From the NCBI RefSeq assembly GCF_000235625.1, contig NZ_AGTR01000034.1, positions 62,001-126,000 of the forward strand: 64,000 bases of DNA, written 5' to 3'. Below the pieces are notes generated by a model. That model made no database searches and was not told the origin of the DNA. It saw nothing but the letters and a program-made list of their open reading frames with translations. This DNA comes from Marinobacter manganoxydans MnI7-9 (lineage in GTDB: Bacteria > Pseudomonadota > Gammaproteobacteria > Pseudomonadales > Oleiphilaceae). Every line of letters starts with the position of its first letter. Position 1 is the first letter of the stretch. The position numbers were made by a program, and so were the translations under genes. Positions 8,614 through 17,684 of the stretch are shown here, one piece after another.

Positions 8614-9648
8614 TCAGCCCGCAGTCCGGTCGAATCCCTGCATCACATTCACCGCATTGACGCCGATGGCATCGACGTCATACCCGCCCTCCATGGTAAA
8701 GACCGTTGGTAGTCCAAGCCGGGCAAGACGTGCGCCCAGTGTCAGATAGTCGCTGGAGATCAGCTTGAAGAACGAGATCGGGTCCTCTTCGAAGGTATCG
8801 ACACCGAGGGCAACCACCAGAGCGTCCGGTTTGAATGTCTGGATTCGCTCGCAGGCGTTTTCCAGTCCCTGACTCCAGACGCTGTAGGGGGTGTTGGGCG
8901 GGTAGACCATATTCAGGTTGTAGCCTTCGCCGGCGCCCTCGCCGGTCTCATCTTCAAAACCGAGAAAATGCGGGAAAACCAGGTCGGGATCGCCATGCAG
9001 GCTGATGGTCAGAACGTCGTTGCGATCGTAGAAAATCGCCTGGGTGCCGTTGCCGTGGTGGAAGTCCACATCCAGCACGGCGACCTTGCCATAGCCCTGG
9101 TCACGAAAGGCCTGGGCCACGATGGCGGCATTGTTGAAAAAGCAGTAGCCTCCGAACACATCGGCATGGGCGTGATGACCGGGTGGCCGGCACAGGCCGA
9201 AGGCGGCGCGCTCGCCTTTGGCCACCAGTTTCTGGGCGGTCAGAGCCACATTGGCGGATGCCCGGGCGGCTTCCCAGGTACCATCCGAGATCGACGTCTC
9301 CGCCGCGAAGCTGTAATAGCCCAGCCGGCCGTCGATGTCCCTGGGCAGCCGATGGCGCATGCCGCGACCCGCCCAGACCGCCGGGATGGCTTCACCCGGT
9401 TTGCCGGCAGCCAACCATTCCTGCCAGCAGGTTTTCAGGAACGCCACGTAATCGGCGGTGTGTACCCGTTTGACGGGCTCCAGGCCATATTCTTCCGGTT
9501 CCAGAATCTCTCCCAGCGCCTGTTCTTTCACTCGTGCCAGGATGGTTTCGGCACGGGAAGGCTTCTCGTGGGGCTCGATCAGCAGTCCGCCGTCCAGTTC
9601 GGTTTTGACATCTCGGCGGCTGTGCAGGGGAGAGAATACGGTTTTCAT
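8614..9648 (-). CDS. Histone-deacetylase-family amidohydrolase (acetylpolyamine amidohydrolase-like)
   Basis: This Zn-dependent enzyme removes acetyl groups from small amines or acyl-lysines. The 344 residues carry the HDAC fold marks: PPGHHA (H158/H159), the Zn ligands D195 and H197 in DVDFHHGNGTQ, D284 in GVDTFEEDP, and the C-terminal EGGY catalytic tyrosine. The early EPHEKPSRAE and SFAAETSISDGTW segments fit acetylpolyamine amidohydrolases better than AcuC. The start is the ATG at 9648 (MKTVFSPLHSRRD); the longer upstream frame has no family match. The substrate is inferred, not shown. Confidence 0.88.
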   Translation of the reverse strand: MKTVFSPLHSRRDVKTELDGGLLIEPHEKPSRAETILARVKEQALGEILEPEEYGLEPVKRVHTADYVAFLKTCWQEWLAAGKPGEAIPAVWAGRGMRHRLPRDIDGRLGYYSFAAETSISDGTWEAARASANVALTAQKLVAKGERAAFGLCRPPGHHAHADVFGGYCFFNNAAIVAQAFRDQGYGKVAVLDVDFHHGNGTQAIFYDRNDVLTISLHGDPDLVFPHFLGFEDETGEGAGEGYNLNMVYPPNTPYSVWSQGLENACERIQTFKPDALVVALGVDTFEEDPISFFKLISSDYLTLGARLARLGLPTVFTMEGGYDVDAIGVNAVNVMQGFDRTAG

Positions 9649-9791
9649 GGTCTTGGGTGGTCCTTGCTGAATGACGTGAGCACTTTGGCACAGGGAGCTT
9701 GATGGCTCAAAGGCCCTGATTGTGGCAGGCTGAAACCTTTTGCGGGCAGAGGGGATTACCGATATGGCGACGAGCAACAGGCCGGTAAAGG

Positions 9792-10340
9792 ATGATTGAT
9801 CTGATCGCAGACATGACCCTCGCCGAGGTTCTGGGCCAGGTGTGCGGTCTTGTAGCCCTGGGTTTCTGCATTGCCGGCTTCGCGAACAAGAATGACGACC
9901 GGTTGATGGTGCTGCTGATCTCCGCCAACGTTGCGTTTGCCTTGATGTTCGCGTTCTTCGAGAGCTGGACCGCCTCGGCACTGACCGTTCTGGTGATTGT
10001 GCGCATTACTTTGGCGCGCAAGTACCAGGGCAACTGGCCTATTATGCTGGGCATGCTGGCGGTAAACCTGGTCGTTGCCTGGGCGACCTGGAAATCCATC
10101 ACCGATGTATTCCCCCTCGCCGCCGCCGTTTTCGGCACCGTGGGCATGTTCATGCTCAGGGGTATTCCCCTGCGAATCGTGCTCGGGTTTGCTGCCCTGG
10201 CCTGGATGCTCAACAACATCGTTATCGGTTCCGTGGGTGGAACCCTGGCAGAAGGCATGGTGCTGGTCACCAACATCATCACCATCATCCGGCTCTATCG
10301 GCTGCAGAAGAAATACCCCGATTTCACGCCCGGAAGTTGA
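9792..10340 (+). CDS. YgjV-type inner membrane protein
   Basis: The 182-residue protein has about six hydrophobic segments and ends in a short basic tail (RLYRLQKKYPDF). The pattern LGQVCGLVALGFCIAGFANK and NIITIIRLYRLQKKYP fits the YgjV (Imp-YgjV) family, small inner-membrane proteins of unknown function. The start at 9792 is followed by a second possible ATG at 9813. It stands alone between the deacetylase gene and the first monooxygenase. Confidence 0.75.
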   Translation: MIDLIADMTLAEVLGQVCGLVALGFCIAGFANKNDDRLMVLLISANVAFALMFAFFESWTASALTVLVIVRITLARKYQGNWPIMLGMLAVNLVVAWATWKSITDVFPLAAAVFGTVGMFMLRGIPLRIVLGFAALAWMLNNIVIGSVGGTLAEGMVLVTNIITIIRLYRLQKKYPDFTPGS

Positions 10341-10495
10341 ACGGCGTTGCGGGTCGGCGGTTTCGCATCTCGAGACTGACTGAAACAACCAGGGGCAGGG
10401 ACCACTTTGGCCAATTCCCGACCAGCGCAGCCTGAGCTATCTTGATTGCAGGCCATTGATTATAAAAAGCGGACTGGAATCCGAGAGGACAGGCA

Positions 10496-12022
10496 ATGAG
10501 TAACCAGCATTTCGATGTACTGATCATCGGTGCCGGCGTTTCCGGCATTGGCATGGCATGCCATCTTAAGCGTGAATGCCCCGGCAAGTCGTTTGCCATC
10601 CTCGAACGTCGGCAGTCCCTGGGTGGCACCTGGGATCTGTTCCGTTACCCGGGAATCCGCTCGGATTCGGACATGTTTACCTTCGGCTACAATTTCCGCC
10701 CCTGGACAGGCGGCAAGGTGCTGGCCGACGGCGCATCGATCAAGAATTATGTGGCGGAGACCGCGAGGGAACACGACGTTGAGCGCCACATTCGCTTTGG
10801 CCTGGCCGTCAAAACGGCGGACTGGTCGGGCGTCGACAAATGCTGGAAGCTCTCGGCCCTGAACGAAGCCACCGGCGAAACAGAATACTACACCGCCAAC
10901 TTCATGGTCGGCTGTACCGGCTACTACAATTATGATCAGGGCTACAAGCCGGACTTCCTGGGTGAAAATGATTTCCGCGGCCAGATCGTACACCCGCAGC
11001 ACTGGCCGGAAGATCTCGACTACGCGGGCAAGAAGGTGGTGGTTATTGGCAGCGGCGCAACTGCCATTACCCTGGTGCCGACGATGGCAGAGCAGGCCGC
11101 TCATGTCACCATGCTGCAGCGCTCACCCACCTATCTGATGCCTCTGCCTTCAACCGACAAGGTGTCTCTGGCCCTGCAGAAAATTCTGCCCGAGAGAACC
11201 GCCTATCGGCTGACCCGGGCCCGGAATATTTCCATTTCCCGTTTTCTTTACTTGCGCTCCAGAAGGAGCCCGAAGTTCATGCGCCGGCTGTTCCTGGGCA
11301 TTATCAAACGCAAGGTTGGGGACACCGCCGATATGCGGCACTTCACGCCGGATTACAATCCCTGGGACCAGCGCCTGTGTGTGGTAAAAGACGGGGACCT
11401 TTTCCAGGCCATGAAAGCGGGCAAGGCGTCCATTGCCACCGATCATATTGACCGCTTCACGGAAACCGGCATCCGCCTGAAATCGGGCGAGGAACTGGAA
11501 GCAGATATCATCATCCCGGCAACAGGTCTGGATATCCAGATGCTGGGTGGAATCCGGCCGACCGTGGACGGCCAGGAAGTCGTGATGAAAGACAAGATTA
11601 TCTACAAGAACGTGATGGTGGAGGGCGTGCCCAACGCCGGCATGATCTTCGGTTACACCAACATTTCCTGGACCCTGAAGGTGGACATTGCCGCCGAGTA
11701 CCTGTGCCGGCTGATGAACCTGATGGACAAGCGTGGCTATCGTACCGTGGTGGCCCGGGACACTGAGAACAGTCGCGGCGACGACACCGTCCTGGGGTCC
11801 CTCAATGCCGGCTATATCAATCGTGCGGCTGATCGTCTCCCCCGCCAGGGTACCCATGGGCCCTGGAAGTCGTCCCAGAATTACCTGGAAGATGTGAAAA
11901 TCCTGCGCTTTGAGCCAATTGAGGATGGCTACCTGGAATTCGACGGCAAGCGGACCCACGCCAGTCAGAAAGAATCCGGTGGTTTCCTGCGGCCTTTGCG
12001 CTCGGCCCTGTTTGGGACCTGA
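10496..12022 (+). CDS. Flavin-containing monooxygenase, Baeyer-Villiger type (first of two)
   Basis: This NADPH- and FAD-dependent enzyme probably inserts oxygen next to a ketone or oxidises a soft heteroatom. Over 508 residues it has the FAD motif GAGVSG at 12-17, the class B monooxygenase fingerprint from F160 to P171 (RGQIVHPQHWP), and a second Rossmann motif GSGATA near 186. RYPGIRSDSDMFTFGY is typical of the long-chain or steroid-ketone group. The start ATG has GAGAGGA upstream. The gene ends directly against mltF on the other strand. The substrate is unknown. Confidence 0.9.
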   Translation: MSNQHFDVLIIGAGVSGIGMACHLKRECPGKSFAILERRQSLGGTWDLFRYPGIRSDSDMFTFGYNFRPWTGGKVLADGASIKNYVAETAREHDVERHIRFGLAVKTADWSGVDKCWKLSALNEATGETEYYTANFMVGCTGYYNYDQGYKPDFLGENDFRGQIVHPQHWPEDLDYAGKKVVVIGSGATAITLVPTMAEQAAHVTMLQRSPTYLMPLPSTDKVSLALQKILPERTAYRLTRARNISISRFLYLRSRRSPKFMRRLFLGIIKRKVGDTADMRHFTPDYNPWDQRLCVVKDGDLFQAMKAGKASIATDHIDRFTETGIRLKSGEELEADIIIPATGLDIQMLGGIRPTVDGQEVVMKDKIIYKNVMVEGVPNAGMIFGYTNISWTLKVDIAAEYLCRLMNLMDKRGYRTVVARDTENSRGDDTVLGSLNAGYINRAADRLPRQGTHGPWKSSQNYLEDVKILRFEPIEDGYLEFDGKRTHASQKESGGFLRPLRSALFGT

Positions 12023-13399
12023 TCATTCAAAGGCCGAACGTATGACGTCCCGGTAGTTGCGGATGCGCTGCACGTAGTGCACGGGCTCGTAGCCACGGGC
12101 GTACCCGTAACGGGTGCTGGGGTAGTATCGCTTGTCAGCCTTGAGGGGTAAAACCTCGGTCATTTCCTGCCAGGAGTCCGGATTCTTGTTCAGGGTCCGG
12201 GCCAGCGCACGGGCATCCAGCAGATGGCCCCGGCCGATGTTGTAGCTTGCCAGCGCCAGGAAGGTGCGGTCCGGCTCAGGAATAGTCTCTGGCAGGCGGC
12301 GGTGCCGGTCGGCCAGGTAACGTGCTCCGCCATCAATGGCAGCCTCCGGGTCCAGCCGGTTGGTCACACCCAGTGATTCGGCGGTTCGTCGGGTCAGCAT
12401 CATGATGCCCCGGACGCCGGTGGGAGATTTTGCTGCCGGGTCCCAATGGGACTCCTGGTAAGACAGGGCGGCCAGAAGGTCTGCGGGCATCCCGGTTTTG
12501 GCCTCGGCTTCCCGGAATTCATCAATGAACTCGGGTAGCCGATCCTCAATCCGACGGTTCAGTGCCCGCAGATCGACAAAATCGAAATCACCGATGTAGG
12601 AATAGTAGCGGTTTTCCATCAGGCCGATGGCCTCATCGCCATCCACGCTGTTCATCCACTCGTGGGCATCCGAGCCAAGATCTTCCGAGCCCATGGGCAG
12701 GTACCAGCCCAGATTCCGGCCTTCTGTGAGCGTCATTGCCACTTCCAGATGCGGGAAGTGCCGGCGCATTACCTGAACAATGTTGGAATCGGCCACGGTG
12801 CAGCCGACGTCCTGTTCCGCGACATCCGAGAGAATCACTTCTGTGGTGCGGTCTGCATCTTCCCGAAACCCGATGCCCGGGTGTTGCTCATTGAGCTTGT
12901 TCAGGGTTTCAACGTAGCTGGAGCCGGCGGTTACGACAATATCAGTGCCGGGAATGTCCTCAGGTTTGCGGGGCATGGGCCGAGCGTCGCGATGGCAGAC
13001 GAGTTGTTCGGTAATCTCGGTGTGAGCCGGGCCTCTTACAAAGCGCTCATCGCGGGAGGCGAGGTGCGTCAGTCCCGCTGCGGCCAGATGGGTGTTGCCA
13101 GATTCCAACGCCGCCAGAACGTCGCTGGTGGAATCAAGCATGGTCCATTCTACCTGCCAGCCCCGACTCTCGGCGTAGGCGCTGATCAGCGCATGCTCGG
13201 GACCGACAGGATTTTCGTGGCGATCCAGGTAATAGGTGGTGGAGCCATTGCGGGTGGCGACTTTGAGTGTCCCGGTTTCCGACGGTGGTTTGAGCTCTGC
13301 TGTCGGCTGTGTTGTCGTCTGTTGGCTGCTATTTTCACTGCAGCCGGCGAATACGAGCGGCAGGATAAGAATGCCGGGGGCGAACTTCCATCGGGACAT
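12023..13399 (-). CDS. mltF: Membrane-bound lytic murein transglycosylase F
   Basis: MltF cleaves peptidoglycan glycan strands to anhydromuropeptides at the inner face of the outer membrane. The 458-residue protein starts at the ATG at 13399 with a lipoprotein signal ending VFAGC (C20), slightly non-ideal because Phe is at -3. A family-3 solute-binding-like domain follows (about 45-270), then the goose-type lysozyme domain with catalytic Glu in SYQESHWDPAAKS and the ASYNIGRGHLLDAR motif. A longer upstream frame lacks a signal peptide. E. coli mltF is next to purL; here the neighbours differ. Confidence 0.95.
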   Translation of the reverse strand: MSRWKFAPGILILPLVFAGCSENSSQQTTTQPTAELKPPSETGTLKVATRNGSTTYYLDRHENPVGPEHALISAYAESRGWQVEWTMLDSTSDVLAALESGNTHLAAAGLTHLASRDERFVRGPAHTEITEQLVCHRDARPMPRKPEDIPGTDIVVTAGSSYVETLNKLNEQHPGIGFREDADRTTEVILSDVAEQDVGCTVADSNIVQVMRRHFPHLEVAMTLTEGRNLGWYLPMGSEDLGSDAHEWMNSVDGDEAIGLMENRYYSYIGDFDFVDLRALNRRIEDRLPEFIDEFREAEAKTGMPADLLAALSYQESHWDPAAKSPTGVRGIMMLTRRTAESLGVTNRLDPEAAIDGGARYLADRHRRLPETIPEPDRTFLALASYNIGRGHLLDARALARTLNKNPDSWQEMTEVLPLKADKRYYPSTRYGYARGYEPVHYVQRIRNYRDVIRSAFE

Positions 13400-13593
13400 A
13401 GCGAGGAATTTCCTGTCTTTTAGGATGATTTCTACGTATAAACGCGTATCTCCTGTAAACCATACTCCTGAATTCCGGAATTGGATCCCCTTTTGGGCCA
13501 ACAAGGCCCATGAGGATCTCAAGTATCCCGCCAGCGGAGAATGTGTCAGGCTGAGCGTCCCCTTCCTTACTACAGATCACAGGCGATCGTTGT

Positions 13594-14514
13594 ATGGCCT
13601 CCGGTAGAAAAAGTAGAAAACGCGCTCTCTGGCATCCCGCTTTTTGGGGGGCCTGGGCTCTGGTCTTCCTGCTCTGGCTTTTCTCATTTCTTCCCATGGG
13701 ACTGAAGCAGCGCTTTGGTCGCTGGCTGGGGAGGCTGCTTTCCAGAAAAATGCGATCCCGGGCCAGGGTTGCGGACGCCAATCTCGCCGCCTGCATGCCG
13801 GATCTGGATGAAGCAACCCGTCGCCAACTGGTTGAGGATGCCTTTGTGGCCTCGGCGCGTGGCGTTCTGGAAAGCGTTCATGCCTGGTGGCGGGATATGA
13901 CTCCCTATTGCGAAAGCGCCTCGGTATATGGCACCGAGCACCTCGAAGAAGCGAAACGACGCGGTAAGGGTGTGTTGCTGATCGGTGGTCACTACAGTAT
14001 TTTTGATTTTGCACTGCCCTTGATTGCCTGCAAGCTCGAGAAGCCGGGTTACATGTATCGCCCCAACAACAACCCGGTGATCGACCGTATGATCGAACGC
14101 GGCCGCCGACGCCATTTTGGTATCCGGCCCTTCACCAAGCGTCAGATCAGACCCATGTTGTCGTTTCTTAAGGAAGGGGGGCAGGTCTGGTTCGCCTGTG
14201 ATCAGGATTTCGGCAACAAGTCGGAGGTGTTTGTGCCCTTTTTCGGGGTCAGTGCCGGCTGTATTACGTCGCCGAGCTACATTGCCCGGGAATCCGGCGC
14301 CGCCGTTATCTGTGTGAGTCACCTGCGAATGCCCGATGGCAGTTACCGGGTGGTGTTCTCTCCGATTCAGGAGTCCTTCGGCGAACATCCGGAACAGGAC
14401 GCCAAAGTCTGGAACCGGTTTATTGAGGCCACCGTTCGTGAGCAGCCCGATCAGTATCTGTGGCTGCACAAGCGCTTCAAGAGCAGGCCAGAAGGTGCGG
14501 CAGCGATCTACTGA
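13594..14514 (+). CDS. Lipid A biosynthesis acyltransferase, LpxL/HtrB-like
   Basis: The 306-residue inner-membrane enzyme would transfer a secondary acyl chain from acyl-ACP to a lipid A precursor. It has an N-terminal membrane anchor (GAWALVFLLWLFSFLP), the catalytic H133-x4-D138 motif in GHYSIFDFA, and family blocks YRPNNNPVIDRMI, WFACDQDF and QYLWLHKRFKSRP. The start ATG at 13594 has no strong ribosome-binding site. Whether it is LpxL, LpxM or LpxP cannot be told. An EptA gene at 38.4 kb adds another lipid A modification. Confidence 0.93.
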   Translation: MASGRKSRKRALWHPAFWGAWALVFLLWLFSFLPMGLKQRFGRWLGRLLSRKMRSRARVADANLAACMPDLDEATRRQLVEDAFVASARGVLESVHAWWRDMTPYCESASVYGTEHLEEAKRRGKGVLLIGGHYSIFDFALPLIACKLEKPGYMYRPNNNPVIDRMIERGRRRHFGIRPFTKRQIRPMLSFLKEGGQVWFACDQDFGNKSEVFVPFFGVSAGCITSPSYIARESGAAVICVSHLRMPDGSYRVVFSPIQESFGEHPEQDAKVWNRFIEATVREQPDQYLWLHKRFKSRPEGAAAIY

Positions 14515-14583
14515 AGCGTTTGCATGCGTGAGGCCCGCTGCTGTTCTATCCTGAAATCTTCAGCAAAGGCTCAGGAGGATACT

Positions 14584-15039
14584 ATGCGCTGCACTCTCAG
14601 ACTGGTTCTCGTGGCATCAACCCTGTTGTTCGCCACGCTCACTCATGCCGCAGATGGACTGATCGCGGTGAAAAGCAGTCACGATGTCAAAGCGACGGCG
14701 GACAAACTCGAGTCTGTGCTGAAGGAGAAAGGCATGACGGTCATGGCCCGGGTTAATCATCAGCAGGGCGCGGAAAAAGCCGGGCTGGCGTTGCGTCCGA
14801 CCGAAGTGGTTATTTTCGGCAACCCCAAAGTCGGCACGCCACTGATGCAGTGCGCTCAGAGTGTGGCCATTGACCTGCCCCAGAAAGCCCTGATCTGGGA
14901 GGATGCCAACGGTGAGGTATGGCTGGGGTACAACGATCCGCAATACCTGAAGGGCCGCCATGACATCGAAGGATGCGATGAGGTGCTCGATAAAGTGAGT
15001 GGCGCATTGGGGAATTTTGCCAAAGCGGCCACTCAATAG
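14584..15039 (+). CDS. Periplasmic DUF302 protein
   Basis: The 151-residue product has a signal peptide (MRCTLRLVLVASTLLFATL, cleavage after THA) and a DUF302 domain: SSHDVKATADKLESVLKEKG, then RPTEVVIFGNPKVGTPLMQ and LPQKALIWEDANGEVWLGY. The start is the ATG at 14584 because AGGAGG at 14573-14578 fits it; an in-frame ATG at 14524 has no such site. DUF302 proteins are small and of unclear role. The gene is convergent with the Lgt-like/TlpA fusion. Confidence 0.88.
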   Translation: MRCTLRLVLVASTLLFATLTHAADGLIAVKSSHDVKATADKLESVLKEKGMTVMARVNHQQGAEKAGLALRPTEVVIFGNPKVGTPLMQCAQSVAIDLPQKALIWEDANGEVWLGYNDPQYLKGRHDIEGCDEVLDKVSGALGNFAKAATQ

Positions 15040-15076
15040 ATAAAACTCAGGCCACTATCGGGAAATCGAGCCAGGT

Positions 15077-15892
15077 TCATTCCTCGGGTGTACGGATCTG
15101 TTCCAGGCCTCTTGCCAGTGTTGCCCGTGACAGTTCGCCCATGTGGGAATCGATTAATTGGCCCTGGGCATTGTAGAAAAGCGTGGTTGGTAAGCCATTG
15201 CTGCCCACCGCCCGGGCCAGCTGAGCCTGATCGTCCCGGTACAGATTGTTCAGGTTCAGACGGTTTTCCTCAAGAAAGGAACGGATGGTTTCCGGCTGTT
15301 CCCTCTGGTTGGCAAACACAAAGGCGACATCCTGGTAGATATGCTGGGCCTCCTCCAGCACCGGCATTTCGCGAATACAGGGCGGGCACCAGGTGGCCCA
15401 GAGGTTCACGACCAGGGGTTGGCCGGGAGCCAGCCGGGACAGGTTGATCACTTCACCATTGAGCGAGCGCAGGGCCACGTCCGGCATACTGCGGGCCTGC
15501 TGTTCGATCAGTGTAATGGTGCCTGCGGTACCGGCCCAGAACAGGGCGCCCGTTAACGCGGCGGTAGCCAGCGGCTTGCGTTGTGCTCTCCTGCGCCACA
15601 TCAGAAAGCCGGTGAAGATGATGGCGCCTATGACACCCCAGAGCACATCGAAACCGCCGTCACGGATATCAATGATGCCCAGCAGGTCGTTCTGGTAATG
15701 CTCGAAATAGCTGATTACGAAACCGATCCGGGCGCTCAGCATCGCGACTACAAAGATATCGGCCACCGATCCGGCTACCGGCACCCGATATTTGCGGCCC
15801 AGCACCCCTCCAACCAGCAGAGCCAGGCCGAAGGCGATAACCAGGAGAAGATGGCCGATGGACAGGCTCACTGGGCCGATACTGACGCTCAT
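15077..15892 (-). CDS. Lgt-like membrane domain fused to a TlpA-type thioredoxin
   Basis: The first half of this 271-residue protein has three to four membrane segments and resembles the membrane core of prolipoprotein diacylglyceryl transferase, but it is too short to be a full Lgt. The second half (about 125-271) is a TlpA/ResA-type thioredoxin domain with ATWCPPC and GLPTTLF (cis-Pro loop), placed on the periplasmic side. It probably reduces or exchanges disulfides in exported proteins, tethered by the membrane half. The start ATG at 15892 gives MSVSIGPVSLS; the longer frame adds an arginine-rich, unlikely N-terminus. Confidence 0.85.
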   Translation of the reverse strand: MSVSIGPVSLSIGHLLLVIAFGLALLVGGVLGRKYRVPVAGSVADIFVVAMLSARIGFVISYFEHYQNDLLGIIDIRDGGFDVLWGVIGAIIFTGFLMWRRRAQRKPLATAALTGALFWAGTAGTITLIEQQARSMPDVALRSLNGEVINLSRLAPGQPLVVNLWATWCPPCIREMPVLEEAQHIYQDVAFVFANQREQPETIRSFLEENRLNLNNLYRDDQAQLARAVGSNGLPTTLFYNAQGQLIDSHMGELSRATLARGLEQIRTPEE

Positions 15893-16212
15893 TCTGACAA
15901 ATCCCTGTGTGGTTCGGTTTCGTAAAGGCAGTCTGACTCGAAGATGCAATCCAGGTTCCTTCGGATGCTTATTATAATCACCTATGGCTAATTGCCCGGG
16001 CCTCTGTTAATGTGCCCGCATCCTGCCTCTAGGGATTCCGCAGTTTAAGGCTTTAAGCCCGTGCGACCTTTCCATACGACCTGTCAGAGGACGTCACCCC
16101 GATAACGGCGCGTGACCGTAGTCGTCTTTTATTCCATGAATGTTCATGGCATCTGCCCGCATTCACCGAGAACGGTGGTCGTGGAGGCAGAATAATCAAG
16201 AGTTGATCCAAT
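15893..16212. other. 320-bp intergenic region with possible promoter and rhlE leader hairpin
   Basis: No gene is visible here. ATTATAAT at 15971-15978 gives a TATAAT-like -10 on both strands, though neither has a convincing -35. If transcription starts there, rhlE would have a leader of about 230 bases. The leader contains CCATGAA at 16134-16140 pairing with TTCATGG at 16143-16149. Long structured leaders are common for DEAD-box helicase genes controlled by RNA structure; that role here is an inference. Confidence 0.35.
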
Positions 16213-17535
16213 ATGAGTTTTTCTTCACTCGGTTTGTCCGAGCAGCTGGTCCGTGCCACGTCTGACCAGGGTTATGAAACCCCGTCTCCCATTCAGGCCC
16301 AGGCCATTCCCGCCGTGCTTTCTGGCCGGGACGTTATGGCTGCTGCCCAGACCGGTACCGGCAAAACCGCCGGTTTTACCTTGCCCTTGCTGCAGCGTCT
16401 GGGTGAAAACCCGCGCACCGGCAAAGGCCCCCGCGCGCTGATCCTGACGCCCACCCGTGAACTGGCGGCACAGGTTCACGACAGCGTGAATCTTTACAGC
16501 AAATACGTTCCTACCAAGGCCGCGGTGGTTTTCGGTGGTGTGAAAATCAATCCGCAGATGATGAAGCTGCGCAAAGGCCTGGACGTGCTGGTGGCAACAC
16601 CGGGCCGCCTGATGGACCTGTATCAGCAGAACGCTGTGCGCTTCAACGAAGTGGAAATCCTGGTGCTGGACGAAGCCGACCGCATGCTGGATATGGGCTT
16701 TATTCGCGACATCCGCAAGATTCTTGCGCTGCTGCCAGCCAAGCGCCAGAACCTGTTGTTCTCCGCCACCTTCTCGAACGAGATCCGGACTCTGGCCGAA
16801 GGTCTGCTGGATAACCCGGTTCAGGTTGAAGTGGCGGCTCGAAACACCTCTGCCGAAAACATCAAGCAGTCTGTCTACCCGGTGGATCAGAGCCAGAAAA
16901 CCGCCCTGCTGAGCAAGCTGGTGCGTGACAACAGCTGGGACCAGGTGCTGGTGTTTACCCGCACCAAGCACGGTGCCAACCGTCTGACCCAGAAACTGGA
17001 GAAGGACGGTATTACCGCTGCTGCCATTCACGGCAACAAGTCGCAGGGTGCCCGCACCCGCGCGCTGGCGGACTTCAAGGCTGGCGAAGTGCGTGTGCTG
17101 GTGGCAACGGATATCGCTGCTCGTGGTCTGGACATCAAGCAGCTGCCCCAGGTGGTGAACTTCGAACTGCCCAACGTGCCGGAAGACTATGTGCATCGTA
17201 TTGGTCGCACCGGCCGTGCCGGTGAAAGTGGTCACGCCCTGTCACTGGTCAGTGCCGATGAAGGCAAAATGCTCGCCGGTATCGAAAGACTGATTAAGAA
17301 GCAGCTGCCGCGCACGGAAGTGGAAGGCTTTGAGCCTACCAACAACCTGCCGCTGAAACCGAAAGCCAAGGCCGATCCCAGCCGCGCCCGTACCCGCAGT
17401 AGTAACGGTGGTGGCAATGGCCGGCCCGGAGGCAAGCCGAAAAGCTTTGGGGACAAGCCAGGTGGCCGCAGTGGTGGCCGGAGCCAGAATGGCGGTGGTC
17501 AGCGAAGCCGCTCAGCCCAGCGCCAGAGTGCCTGA
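16213..17535 (+). CDS. rhlE: ATP-dependent DEAD-box RNA helicase, RhlE type
   Basis: This helicase unwinds short RNA duplexes in ribosome assembly or mRNA turnover. All motifs are present in 440 residues: the Q motif ([13 protein letters not shown]), motif [13 protein letters not shown], Ia [14 protein letters not shown] in [16 protein letters not shown], and C-terminal [11 protein letters not shown] and [10 protein letters not shown]. The tail from about 370 is rich in Gly, Arg and Ser ([15 protein letters not shown]), typical of RhlE rather than DbpA or RhlB. It is followed by a hairpin terminator. Confidence 0.93.
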   Translation: MSFSSLGLSEQLVRATSDQGYETPSPIQAQAIPAVLSGRDVMAAAQTGTGKTAGFTLPLLQRLGENPRTGKGPRALILTPTRELAAQVHDSVNLYSKYVPTKAAVVFGGVKINPQMMKLRKGLDVLVATPGRLMDLYQQNAVRFNEVEILVLDEADRMLDMGFIRDIRKILALLPAKRQNLLFSATFSNEIRTLAEGLLDNPVQVEVAARNTSAENIKQSVYPVDQSQKTALLSKLVRDNSWDQVLVFTRTKHGANRLTQKLEKDGITAAAIHGNKSQGARTRALADFKAGEVRVLVATDIAARGLDIKQLPQVVNFELPNVPEDYVHRIGRTGRAGESGHALSLVSADEGKMLAGIERLIKKQLPRTEVEGFEPTNNLPLKPKAKADPSRARTRSSNGGGNGRPGGKPKSFGDKPGGRSGGRSQNGGGQRSRSAQRQSA

Positions 17536-17552
17536 GGCAGGTCAGGACAGTT

Positions 17553-17588
17553 CAGGAAGGCGGGGCAGGTGCTCCGCCTTCCTGTTTC
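17553..17588 (+). terminator. Hairpin terminator of rhlE
   Basis: CAGGAAGGCGG at 17553-17563 pairs with CCGCCTTCCTG at 17574-17584 around a 10-base loop. The following tract (TTTC) is short, so it may be only partly intrinsic. Confidence 0.6.
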
Positions 17589-17596
17589 TGGCGGAC

Positions 17597-17625
17597 AAAA
17601 AAAAGGCGGGGCCGGAGGGCCCCGC
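17597..17625 (-). terminator. Intrinsic terminator of ompW
   Basis: GCGGGGCC at 17606-17613 and GGCCCCGC at 17618-17625 form a perfect 8-bp stem with a 4-base loop. On the minus strand the stem is followed by eight T (the A-run at 17597-17604). It lies 60 bases past the ompW stop codon. Confidence 0.85.
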
Positions 17626-17684
17626 ACAGGAGAACGCACCTTCCGCCAGCCAACAGACCGTGGCGACTGACGGAGGCACGGGGA

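Noticed and set aside
13494-13510. TGGGCC/GGCCCA hairpin in the mltF leader region
   Set aside because: A short stem with no clear regulatory context or conservation evidence.
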